Positions 43,043-49,967 of a stretch of 51,644 nucleotides of DNA are shown in pieces. This DNA comes from Sphingomonadaceae bacterium (GTDB lineage: Bacteria > Pseudomonadota > Alphaproteobacteria > Sphingomonadales > Sphingomonadaceae), in contig CANJCQ010000022.1 in the NCBI GenBank assembly GCA_947473355.1, positions 1 through 51,644 on the forward strand, given 5' to 3'. Numbering within the stretch: position 1 is the stretch's first letter; every line of letters starts with the position of its first letter. Made by a program: the position numbers and the translations under genes. Under the pieces are notes generated by a model. That model ran no database searches, had not been told where the DNA came from, and worked only from the letters and a program-made list of their open reading frames with translations.

Positions 43043-44499
43043 GCAAGTTTCAAGCGTTAGAACGCTATGAAAATTCGCTGAAATCTGGATATCGACTTCT
43101 ACCCTTCCGCTTTACCCAATTGAGCGGCGACGATTATGTTCTCTCCAATCTTGTGGGAGAATTCGTTGTCCTAAAGCGTTCGGTTCTGAATGATTTTTCC
43201 AAAGGCTGCCTGCTCCCTCACGATCCCGCGTTTGAGGAACTTAAATCAAAGCATTTTCTGATCGACGATGATTCGAGCGTGGTCGTCGACCTGCTAGCAT
43301 TGAAGCTGCGCACAAAGTTGGCGCCGCTCGCCAACTTCACCGCTCTGCATCTCTTCGTGACAACGTTGCGCTGCGATCATTCCTGCCCCTACTGTCAAGT
43401 TTCTCGGGCTAATGATGATCGCCAAGAATTCGACATGTCGGAAGAAACGGCGCTTAAATCCATCGATCTCGCATTCCGATCTCCATCGCAAGTCCTGAAA
43501 TTCGAATTTCAAGGCGGGGAGTCTCTGCTCAACCTCAATCTGATTCGATTCATCATCGAAGAGGTTAAGAGGCGAAACGCTGAACAGCGTCGTGACATCC
43601 AATTTGTCATAGCGACCAATCTTGCCTTGTTGTCCGACGAGGCAATTGAGTTAGCGCGTCAGCACGACGTTCTAATCTCGACATCATTGGATGGTCCGGA
43701 GGAGTTACACAACCGCAATAGACCTCGACCGGGAAATGACTCCTATAAAAGGACCATCGAGGGCATCCAACGCGTTCGTCGTGAACTTGGTCGTGATCGG
43801 GTCGGTGCTCTGATGACCACTACAGCGGCAAGCCTGAGCCTGGTCAGGGGCATCATCGACGAGTACATCGCTCAAGATTTCCGGGGCATATTCCTGCGCC
43901 CGCTATCCCCCTATGGCTTTGCAATTAAAACAAAGTTTTACCAAGCTTACGATCAATCGAAGTGGTTGGAATTCTATTTCGAAGGCTTGGACTACATCAT
44001 CGACCTTAACCTCAAAGGCTTCGGCTTCACCGAGTATTATGCCGCGATGGTGCTACGTAAGATGCTTACGCCATTCCAGCCCGGATATGTGGATCTACTC
44101 AGCCCATCAGGTGCTGGCGTGGCTGCTGTTGTCTACAACTACGATGGAGATGTGTATGCGTCCGATGAAAGTCGGATGCTGGCGGAGATGGGCGATAAGA
44201 GGTTCTGCATCGGCAATGTGCATTCCAACACCTACGAAGAAATCTTCCTGAACGACACGCTGCTTGAGGCGCTGGAAAGCTCATTCGCTGCAAGCGTCCC
44301 GATGTGTTCGTGGTGCGCCTTCGAACCCTATTGTGGTGCGGACCCGGTATTCCATCATGCGACACAGTCCGACTTCGTTGGCAAAAAGCCTTTGTCGGCA
44401 TTCTGCAATCGCAACATGTCGGTGTTTAAGGGGCTGATCGAGCGGATGAACAGCCGTCCGGAAGTGCGCGAGATTTTCGAACGCTGGGCGTATATGTGA
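43039..44499 (+). CDS. hxsB: His-Xaa-Ser system radical SAM maturase HxsB
   Basis: The 486-aa radical SAM enzyme has the [4Fe-4S] motif CDHSCPYC (C112, C116, C119), then FQGGESLLN for SAM binding and a C-terminal SPASM/twitch-like Cys set (MCSWCAFEPYCGADP). It would generate the 5'-deoxyadenosyl radical to modify HxsA. The N-terminal 95 residues have no Cys cluster and may bind the peptide. It overlaps hxsD upstream and hxsC downstream, so the proteins are probably made in fixed ratio. Confidence 0.9.
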   Translation: MSKFQALERYENSLKSGYRLLPFRFTQLSGDDYVLSNLVGEFVVLKRSVLNDFSKGCLLPHDPAFEELKSKHFLIDDDSSVVVDLLALKLRTKLAPLANFTALHLFVTTLRCDHSCPYCQVSRANDDRQEFDMSEETALKSIDLAFRSPSQVLKFEFQGGESLLNLNLIRFIIEEVKRRNAEQRRDIQFVIATNLALLSDEAIELARQHDVLISTSLDGPEELHNRNRPRPGNDSYKRTIEGIQRVRRELGRDRVGALMTTTAASLSLVRGIIDEYIAQDFRGIFLRPLSPYGFAIKTKFYQAYDQSKWLEFYFEGLDYIIDLNLKGFGFTEYYAAMVLRKMLTPFQPGYVDLLSPSGAGVAAVVYNYDGDVYASDESRMLAEMGDKRFCIGNVHSNTYEEIFLNDTLLEALESSFAASVPMCSWCAFEPYCGADPVFHHATQSDFVGKKPLSAFCNRNMSVFKGLIERMNSRPEVREIFERWAYM

Positions 44500-45650
44500 T
44501 GATTGTTCTTGGCACTCAATCGGCTCGTTACTCGGGCGAAATTCCTGTCTTTGAGCGTCGGGCAGTTCGCGCTTCAACTGATCCGTATCGCCCAGAAGCA
44601 CTACGCAAGCGCGAGGCTTTTCTCGTAAACGGGGACAGCGTTCCTGAGGGTTTCGGCTGGTATATTTTCGTCAATCGTCCTGTCACGGCAGTCAATGCGC
44701 CGACTATCGAACTGCCCTCAGATTTTGATTTCCTCGCTGATGGCGATGTGCTGCGTCTCACCCCCACTAAGAATTCTCTGAGGGTACTGTTTCGCAGAAA
44801 TGCGTCGGTTAACAGCTTCCTTCTCACAGAGCGTTGCAACAATTTCTGTTTGATGTGTTCGCAGCCGCCGAGGAACGTCAACGATGGATGGATCGTTGAC
44901 GAGATTCTCGAAGCATTGCCTCTAATCGACACTGACGTACCTGAGATCATGTTCAGTGGCGGGGAGCCGACGCTGCTAGGGAGCCGCTTTCTCGACCTCG
45001 TAAGGGCTTGCAAATCGTATCTTCCTCGTACCGCACTTCATATCCTTTCCAATGGACGGTCATTCTCTGATCCCGCTTTTGCCAAGTCACTCGGCGACAT
45101 TGGTCACCATGACATCATGGTCGGGATTCCTGTCTATTCAGACTTGGCACACGTCCACGATTACGTCGTTCAAGCTGATGGCGCTTATGATGAAACCATT
45201 CGAGGTATCTTGAACCTCAAGCAGACCGGTGTGCCTGTAGAAATTCGCATCGTCATGCATAAGCAAACGGTTCCACGCCTCTCCGCTTTGGCAGAATTCC
45301 TAACCCGGAATTTGCTCTTCGTGGAGCATGTAGCGCTAATGGGGCTTGAGATGACGGGGTTCACGAAAGCTAATCTTGGCGACCTTTGGGTCGACCCGGC
45401 AGACTATGCGGAAGAGCTGAAAAGGGCGGTCGGTATCCTTGATCGCGCGAAGATCAAGACGTCCATTTATAACAGCCAGCTTTGCCTCATCGACAGATCA
45501 ATCTGGCGTTTTGCGCGGCGCTCGATCAGCGATTGGAAGCAGGAATATATGCCTGAATGTCAGAGCTGCGCAGTTATGGATCAATGCGGTGGGTTCTTTT
45601 CATCTGCGGAATTGAAGTATAGCTCACATATTCAACCTATTCCTTGCTAG
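44499..45650 (+). CDS. hxsC: His-Xaa-Ser system radical SAM maturase HxsC
   Basis: The 383-aa radical SAM protein has CNNFCLMC (C113, C117, C120), the SAM-contacting MFSGGEPTLLG and a C-terminal Cys set (CQSCAVMDQCGGFFSS). HxsC is the partner maturase of HxsB in all Hxs loci. The two enzymes differ greatly outside the radical SAM core, which fits two distinct steps. ATG 44499 overlaps the hxsB stop; GTG 44496 is the alternative start. Confidence 0.9.
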   Translation: MIVLGTQSARYSGEIPVFERRAVRASTDPYRPEALRKREAFLVNGDSVPEGFGWYIFVNRPVTAVNAPTIELPSDFDFLADGDVLRLTPTKNSLRVLFRRNASVNSFLLTERCNNFCLMCSQPPRNVNDGWIVDEILEALPLIDTDVPEIMFSGGEPTLLGSRFLDLVRACKSYLPRTALHILSNGRSFSDPAFAKSLGDIGHHDIMVGIPVYSDLAHVHDYVVQADGAYDETIRGILNLKQTGVPVEIRIVMHKQTVPRLSALAEFLTRNLLFVEHVALMGLEMTGFTKANLGDLWVDPADYAEELKRAVGILDRAKIKTSIYNSQLCLIDRSIWRFARRSISDWKQEYMPECQSCAVMDQCGGFFSSAELKYSSHIQPIPC

Positions 45651-45670
45651 TAGCTATCGAGGGCGGCGAT

Positions 45671-46048
45671 ATGCATTTTGATCGCCAAATCACCACCGCC
45701 ATTGTGATGTGCATGTCTCTGTCGGCATGCGGCAACGGCGGCGCGGATGCCGCTACTTACGCTCGTGCGCAAACGCATGAAAATTCCGAATTCGATGAGG
45801 ATGCCGCCAGAGATCAAGCCGCCGCCGATATCAACGGTCAGACATTCCAAGATGTAGGCGACACATCTCGTTGCACATCTGATTGTAGCGGGCACGATGC
45901 AGGCTTCCAGTGGGCGCAAGACAACAATGTTGCGGATACCTCTGATTGCTCGGGAAGCGGCTCGTTTGAAGACGGTTGCGAAGCCTATGTCGAAGAGCTG
46001 GATAATCGAGTGGAGGAAGCTCGTGGGGACAGCAATTCGGATGATTAG
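45671..46048 (+). CDS. Cys-containing lipoprotein encoded after hxsC
   Basis: The 125-aa protein has a lipobox (CMSLSACGN) and an acidic mature part with a regular Cys arrangement: CTSDCSGHDAGFQWAQDN, then TSDCSGSGSFEDGCEAYVEE. The repeated DCSG units and four to five cysteines suggest disulfides in the periplasm. It starts 20 bp after hxsC, so it is probably part of the Hxs operon. Similar small acidic Cys-patterned proteins are known only as hypotheticals. A role in binding or tethering the product is a guess. Confidence 0.7.
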   Translation: MHFDRQITTAIVMCMSLSACGNGGADAATYARAQTHENSEFDEDAARDQAAADINGQTFQDVGDTSRCTSDCSGHDAGFQWAQDNNVADTSDCSGSGSFEDGCEAYVEELDNRVEEARGDSNSDD

Positions 46049-46101
46049 TATCGCCGGAGAGGTGCCAAGCCAACGCGCAGGTGATTTCAAACCTAAAACT
46101 T

Positions 46102-46539
46102 TTAAGTTCGGGATTTTGGGATGCGGAAATAGGCGACGTTTTTGGGACAGGTCGCTGCAATGGCGGCATTCAGAAACATCAGGTCAAATTCCAGATTGTC
46201 AGCCAGCAGCTCGGCACCGTCGATGAAATCGAGAAAGTCGGATAGCGCGGCATCAATGGATCGGCAGTGAGCAAGCTTGGCATATGTCGTGCCGATGAAC
46301 TTCTCAGCAAATGGCAACATCGGTCGCGGAGGCTTCACCCATTCATCAAAGCAATCGTCTGGATCGAAACGGTTCACGGCACGAAATCGGATGATATCGC
46401 CATCAATCGGATTCAGGTTTGATGTTTCCAGATCGATGATAAGCTGACGATTGCCCCCACGAGCGCCAGCGCCAACATCCAGCATGTCTGCTTCGATCAC
46501 CATATTCGCCCGCAATGCGAGCAAGCCGTTTGCGCCCAT
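46102..46539 (-). CDS. DnaQ-like 3'-5' exonuclease domain, short
   Basis: The 145-aa protein has the DEDD exonuclease start LIIDLETSNLNPIDGDIIRF (D36, E38) and a later ADNLEFDLMFLN with the second conserved Asp. It then ends (YFRIPKSRT) where the third motif with the catalytic His/Tyr and final Asp should follow, so it appears truncated and may be inactive. A GGAGAG lies close upstream of the ATG. Related full-length proteins act as exonuclease subunits. Its stop lies in an AT-rich motif also found at 36158. Confidence 0.65.
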   Translation of the reverse strand: MGANGLLALRANMVIEADMLDVGAGARGGNRQLIIDLETSNLNPIDGDIIRFRAVNRFDPDDCFDEWVKPPRPMLPFAEKFIGTTYAKLAHCRSIDAALSDFLDFIDGAELLADNLEFDLMFLNAAIAATCPKNVAYFRIPKSRT

Positions 46540-46593
46540 TGTACTCTCCGTTCTGAGAGTATTTATGCCAGCCCCGATCCCCAGAAGTGCCCC

Positions 46594-46710
46594 TTACCCA
46601 ATCACGATGAGCTTGCCGTCTTCGGCAGTCTCAAAATTCGCGTGATCGGGATGGTTCAGCACATGTCGTCGCTCATATGCGTCAGGACAAGTCTCTTGGG
46701 TCGCAAGAGT
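46594..46710 (-). pseudogene. Frameshifted remnant of an MBL-fold metallo-hydrolase C-terminus
   Basis: Reading leftward, PKRLVLTHMSDDM is in one frame and, after a one-base shift, LNHPDHANFETAEDGKLIVI and a stop follow. The LTHMSxDM segment and the closing AEDGKLIVIG are typical of the last strands of PhnP-like metallo-beta-lactamase-fold hydrolases. There is no N-terminal part and no open frame, so this is a decayed fragment. It suggests earlier cargo lost from the island. Confidence 0.5.
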
Positions 46711-46737
46711 GAACAAGATCATCAATTTGTTGTGAAT

Positions 46738-47262
46738 TCAGTTACCAAGATTCAGGCTTGTATCCTGACATGCTTGCACAGCTTTTTTGATTACATCCGC
46801 AGAATCACCCAAATCAAACGCATCGGATACGGATGCATAATGAAAGTCAGTTAATTCTATTACCATCCTTCGCGAAGTCAGCATATCTGTCAGTATACGA
46901 GCGCCTGGAGTTCCCAATTTTAGGTCAAATATATTTGCAGTTCGTCCATTATAACTGGCTGATACAGTGTAGGGTTCTGCGCCATCGAAACGAAACTTTG
47001 CATCCCGATTGGCACCTGATCCATACCTTGAAACTGTTTGCCCCAAATACTCTTTGGAAAGTAAGCTAATGTAGATAGAGCCAGGACCATTGGTGTCACA
47101 TTTTACAATAGGAGTTATCTTTCCACTTAAGTTTATAGCGGCTATACCCCTTTGTGCATCCGTCATTTCATCCTTGATAATTTGAAACGTATTTTCTGCT
47201 TGAGCAGGCATGGCTACGGCTAACATTACACAGAAAATTGTGACAGAAAGCTTTTTCGACAC
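46738..47262 (-). CDS. Exported protein of unknown function
   Basis: The 174-aa protein has a classic signal peptide (KKLSVTIFCVMLAVAMPAQA, cleaved after AQA). Its mature domain is beta-rich, with YISLLSKEYLG, AKFRFDGAEPYTVSASYNG and a C-terminal helix with a Cys. I do not recognise the family. The start is a GTG with GGAAGAGG upstream. Base composition is AT-rich. It stands alone between the MBL remnant and a 420-bp gap. Confidence 0.65.
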   Translation of the reverse strand: MSKKLSVTIFCVMLAVAMPAQAENTFQIIKDEMTDAQRGIAAINLSGKITPIVKCDTNGPGSIYISLLSKEYLGQTVSRYGSGANRDAKFRFDGAEPYTVSASYNGRTANIFDLKLGTPGARILTDMLTSRRMVIELTDFHYASVSDAFDLGDSADVIKKAVQACQDTSLNLGN

Positions 47263-47682
47263 GGGGCACCTCTTCCATCCATTCTTATAATACTGCCTAT
47301 CTTAAAAAGTAAGCCAGCGAATGCAATCACTTTTATTTCTAATGCGTTCGATTGGATAAAGCTTGCCCAGCTTAGCCTATCATCTGTTATACTCACATTG
47401 CTGATAGCCAGTTTCGGAACCGCTTGAGCCGCAGCTGGCAGGGCAAGCGGCAGCGCGCCTCTGCTTGTGGGTAGAGCGTCATGCCCTGTGAGAATCCCTC
47501 AGCGCCATTCCGGAATCTGCGCTGTCAGTCTGCACTGGTCAACGTCCGGCTACTGAGGGAGCTGCGCTGGACAAGGAATCGGCGGTTCGATGCGCGCAAT
47601 CGACAACGACGATCCACGTCCCCGATATTGGTGGATGTGATTTCGACTTTGTCTCTGAATTGAAATTCAACGGCGTCAGCTG
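47263..47682. other. Gap without a gene; carries a direct-repeat copy
   Basis: No convincing gene is seen. The AT-rich left part may hold the promoter of the leftward exported-protein gene. The right part becomes GC-rich and contains the first copy (47506-47585) of a sequence repeated at 48215-48293, which brackets the PD-(D/E)XK-like gene. Confidence 0.5.
47506..47585 (+). repeat. Imperfect 80-bp direct repeat, copy 1
   Basis: The core CTGAGGGAGCT and CTGGACAAGG(A/G)AT(C/T)GGCGG are shared with copy 2 at 48215-48293; the rest is about three-quarters identical by eye. Direct repeats on both sides of one gene suggest acquisition or duplication as a unit. Confidence 0.55.
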
Positions 47683-48183
47683 TCAATCAAATCGCTGCTC
47701 GATCAATGACCAGTCATCTTCGAAGGGCATCAGATCAGCATGTGTGACGGCATGATGCGTAGTCTGAGCATTGCGGGGGCGTTGCCCGCCATGCTTCGCC
47801 AAGTATGCACGATAGTTGTCAGAGATTTGAGATTGCAGCTTACGTTGTGTGAGGATGAAGAACCGATCGCCGCCGATCCTTTCCCCGACGAGTACAAAAA
47901 CATAGATCAAATCGGGGTCTAGCTCTTCATCGATGGCATCGACGTTTTGGATGTTGCCGTTGATCGAAATGTTGAGGAAGCGCGTCGCATCAAAATGAAC
48001 TGAACCAGTGCGCCACGCCTTAACTTGGAGAGCTTGAGTCTTCCCGTTTTTGTAAGTTAGCAGGTCAATGTCTGGCACATTGCCCGCGAAGGCTGTCGCT
48101 ACGATGCCACGTCGCCCTAACTCAGCCACCACAAGGCTTTCGCCAATTTGCCCTACTAGCTGAGTCTTGAAGCTACGCGCCAA
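47683..48183 (-). CDS. PD-(D/E)XK-nuclease-like protein
   Basis: The 166-aa protein has an N-terminal GQIGESLVVAELGRRGI (conserved Glu), then FAGNVPDIDLLTYKNGK and ALQVKAW. This is the E...D-x-D...QxK layout of the restriction-endonuclease-like fold. A loop and a C-terminal YRAYLAKHGGQRP follow. Such proteins are nucleases or inactive relatives; whether it cuts is unknown. The start is uncertain: TTG 48183 with AGGGGG upstream is preferred because the sequence further upstream (to a TTG at 48282) belongs to the direct repeat. Confidence 0.6.
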   Translation of the reverse strand: MARSFKTQLVGQIGESLVVAELGRRGIVATAFAGNVPDIDLLTYKNGKTQALQVKAWRTGSVHFDATRFLNISINGNIQNVDAIDEELDPDLIYVFVLVGERIGGDRFFILTQRKLQSQISDNYRAYLAKHGGQRPRNAQTTHHAVTHADLMPFEDDWSLIEQRFD

Positions 48184-48214
48184 TGTATCCAACCCCCTGT
48201 GAACAGCCACACGG

Positions 48215-48293
48215 CATTCTGGATTAGGGGTATCAGCGTGCGCTGGTAACTGTCCAGCTGCTGAGGGAGCTTCTCTGGACAAGGGATTGGCGG
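48215..48293 (+). repeat. Imperfect 80-bp direct repeat, copy 2
   Basis: This is the partner of 47506-47585, sharing CTGAGGGAGCT and the CTGGACAAGG block in the same order and orientation. It lies just upstream of the PD-(D/E)XK-like gene's preferred start. Confidence 0.55.
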
Positions 48294-48338
48294 CATAGCG
48301 AATGGGCTGATGGATCAGTCGCTGGCGATAAATACGAT

Positions 48339-48608
48339 ATGCTTATCTCAGAGATTTCCTCCCCAAACACGCGCAAGCCAGCGAAGGCGAGAAAATCGCT
48401 CAAGCCGATAAAGCCGCTCAAAACGATCAAGCCATCAAAGAAGACACTCCCGACGATCAAACCGCTCAAGCCAGCCGACGCCATGATCGCTGCCAAAAAT
48501 CGAAATGTCGAGGTAGCCAAGATGGCGTTGAAGCGAGAGAAGGAGTTTCAGCGAAGGCATCGGAAGCTGGAGAAACAGCGCAAAGCTCGGAATCCATCAT
48601 CACGCTGA
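48339..48608 (+). CDS. Small Lys/Pro-rich basic protein
   Basis: The 89-aa protein has repeated LKPIKPLKTIKPSKK-type units (residues 20-45) followed by a basic helix (VEVAKMALKREKEFQRRHRK). The composition suggests nucleic-acid binding, like histone-H1-type tails. There is no clear ribosome site before the ATG. Nothing is recognised and it may not be expressed. Confidence 0.45.
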   Translation: MLISEISSPNTRKPAKARKSLKPIKPLKTIKPSKKTLPTIKPLKPADAMIAAKNRNVEVAKMALKREKEFQRRHRKLEKQRKARNPSSR

Positions 48609-48768
48609 GAAGTCCGGATCGCCAGATATTCCTGCATAGAGAGTATTGATCCAGACAAGGATTGCACAATGCTGCGATTCTCAATTGTTCATTGCTGATT
48701 TGGATCAATCGTTCTATCCGGCGCTCCAGCCCATTGAGGTTGCGGGTCAATCAGAAAAGATAAATTCA

Positions 48769-49203
48769 ATGGATCATGAGACGCTTCTCACGTTGGTGAC
48801 TGACATTGTGTCATCGCATGTCAGCAACAACACTGTTCAGCCAGATAAACTGGGTCACCTGATTCAGTCCGTTTATACGGCATTGTCGAATGTCGGTGCT
48901 CCTGTACCGGTCATCGAAGAGCAGCGTGAGCCAGCTGTCTCGATCCGCTCGTCGGTAAAGTCTGATGCGATCACCTGTCTTGAGTGCGGCAGGAAGATGA
49001 AGATGATCAAGCGTCATCTGACTACCGATCACGGACTGACACCTGCGGAATACAAGGCTCGCTGGAACCTGAATGCAGATTACCCGCTCGTGGCGCCTGA
49101 ATATGCCGCTAGACGCAAGGAGCTTGCGATCAAGATCGGTCTCGGTCGCAAGCCGGGAACAGGCAGGAAAGCTGGTCGCCCGAAAAAGGTAGTCGCTGCC
49201 TGA
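48769..49203 (+). CDS. MucR/Ros-family transcriptional regulator
   Basis: The 144-aa protein has the MucR zinc-finger CLECGRKMKMIKRHLTTDHG (two Cys, two His) and the family's following LTPAEYKARWNLNADYPLVA, then a Lys/Gly/Pro-rich tail (GRKPGTGRKAGRPKK). MucR/Ros proteins are alphaproteobacterial H-NS-like regulators that often silence AT-rich acquired genes. Encoded near the island's right end, it may control the island itself. An upstream in-frame ATG is ignored because MDHETLLTLVTDIVSSHV is the usual family start. Confidence 0.88.
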   Translation: MDHETLLTLVTDIVSSHVSNNTVQPDKLGHLIQSVYTALSNVGAPVPVIEEQREPAVSIRSSVKSDAITCLECGRKMKMIKRHLTTDHGLTPAEYKARWNLNADYPLVAPEYAARRKELAIKIGLGRKPGTGRKAGRPKKVVAA

Positions 49204-49213
49204 TGAAGTGCGA

Positions 49214-49232
49214 GGGGAGCTTCGTGCTCCCC
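49214..49232 (+). terminator. Hairpin after the MucR-like gene
   Basis: GGGGAGC (49214-49220) and GCTCCCC (49226-49232) form a stem with loop TTCGT, 11 bp after the MucR-like stop, followed by ATTTCG. It is a compact GC hairpin like an intrinsic terminator with a weak T tract. Confidence 0.6.
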
Positions 49233-49296
49233 ATTTCGCAGCGTTAACAGGTGCTTAGCCGCGACGGTGAGTGAGCGGCAAAATCGACTCGCAGGA

Positions 49297-49315
49297 GTTT
49301 ATTACAGTTTATTAC
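49297..49315 (+). promoter_or_regulatory. Candidate integrase arm-type sites, right end
   Basis: Two exact GTTTATTAC copies lie 10 bp apart, about 65 bp inside attR, matching the pair inside the left end (33532-33553). See that entry for the reasoning. Confidence 0.5.
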
Positions 49316-49379
49316 TTTTTGGGCGCACTGAGAGAGCGTCTTGCGACGCGCTCAAAGTATTGAATTGTATAAGAAAATA

Positions 49380-49424
49380 TGGTGAGCCCAGCTGGGTTCG
49401 AACCAGCGACCTACTGATTAAAAG
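49380..49424 (-). repeat. attR: 45-bp island end within tRNA-Lys
   Basis: Identical to 33448-33492. This copy belongs to the intact tRNA gene; island integration has rebuilt the 3' half so the tRNA stays functional. The distance between the two copies gives an island of about 15.9 kb. Confidence 0.93.
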
Positions 49425-49455
49425 TCAGTTGCTCTACCGACTGAGCTATGGGCCC
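49380..49455 (-). tRNA. tRNA-Lys (anticodon UUU)
   Basis: The 76-nt tRNA is read leftward. Acceptor GGGCCCA pairs with TGGGCTC (one G-U pair), the D-arm holds AGCTCAGTCGGTAGAGC, the anticodon loop is CTTTTAA giving UUU, and the T-loop is TTCGAAC. CCA is encoded at 49382-49380. It reads Lys AAA/AAG codons and is the integration target of the island. The complete cloverleaf was checked by eye. Confidence 0.95.
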
Positions 49456-49490
49456 TCACCAAGGCCCCCGCGCTTAGGGAGCGGGCCTCA

Positions 49491-49967
49491 CTAGGTCAAG
49501 CTCCGGGTCAAACGCGCGTTTAGCTGCGCGAGGGACAAGCCCGAAACCGGATCGTGCCAGCCGGGCGCAATCGCGGCGGCGGGGCCGAGCACGAACTTGC
49601 GGCTGCGGAAGGATATGTGCGGCACGTTCAGCCCCGGCGTCGACCACATGCCATGATCCCACAGGATAATATCGAGATCGAGCACCCGCGGCCCCCAGCG
49701 CATGCCGCCCCGCCTGCGCCCGAATTTCCGCTCTATCGCCTTGAGCTTGGCCAGCATCCGCTCCGGATCGCGCTTGCTGCGCATCACCACGGCGGCATTG
49801 GCATAGCGCCTTCGCGACGGGCCAAGCGGCGCAGTATCGATCACCCGTGATACCGCATCGACCTTGCTGCCGAGTGCCGCCACGGCCGCCTGCAGCACCT
49901 GGCGCGGCGAACCGTGCCGTGCATGGCGCTGGTTCGAGCCAAGCGCGATCAGATAGCGGTGCTTCAT
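49491..49967 (-). CDS. folK: 2-amino-4-hydroxy-6-hydroxymethyldihydropteridine pyrophosphokinase
   Basis: The 158-aa enzyme of folate synthesis transfers pyrophosphate from ATP to 6-hydroxymethyl-dihydropterin. Family marks are ALGSNQ at the N-terminus, YANAAVVM, and the signature RWGPRVLDLDIILWDH with the metal-binding Asp pair, followed by VPHISFRSRKFVLGPAAAI. The ATG at 49967 overlaps the aguB stop (ATGA). It is a chromosomal housekeeping gene flanking the island's insertion site. Confidence 0.93.
   Translation of the reverse strand: MKHRYLIALGSNQRHARHGSPRQVLQAAVAALGSKVDAVSRVIDTAPLGPSRRRYANAAVVMRSKRDPERMLAKLKAIERKFGRRRGGMRWGPRVLDLDIILWDHGMWSTPGLNVPHISFRSRKFVLGPAAAIAPGWHDPVSGLSLAQLNARLTRSLT

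Noticed and set aside
33448..49424. A prophage
   Set aside because: There are integrases but no terminase, portal, capsid, tail or lysis genes in the interval.
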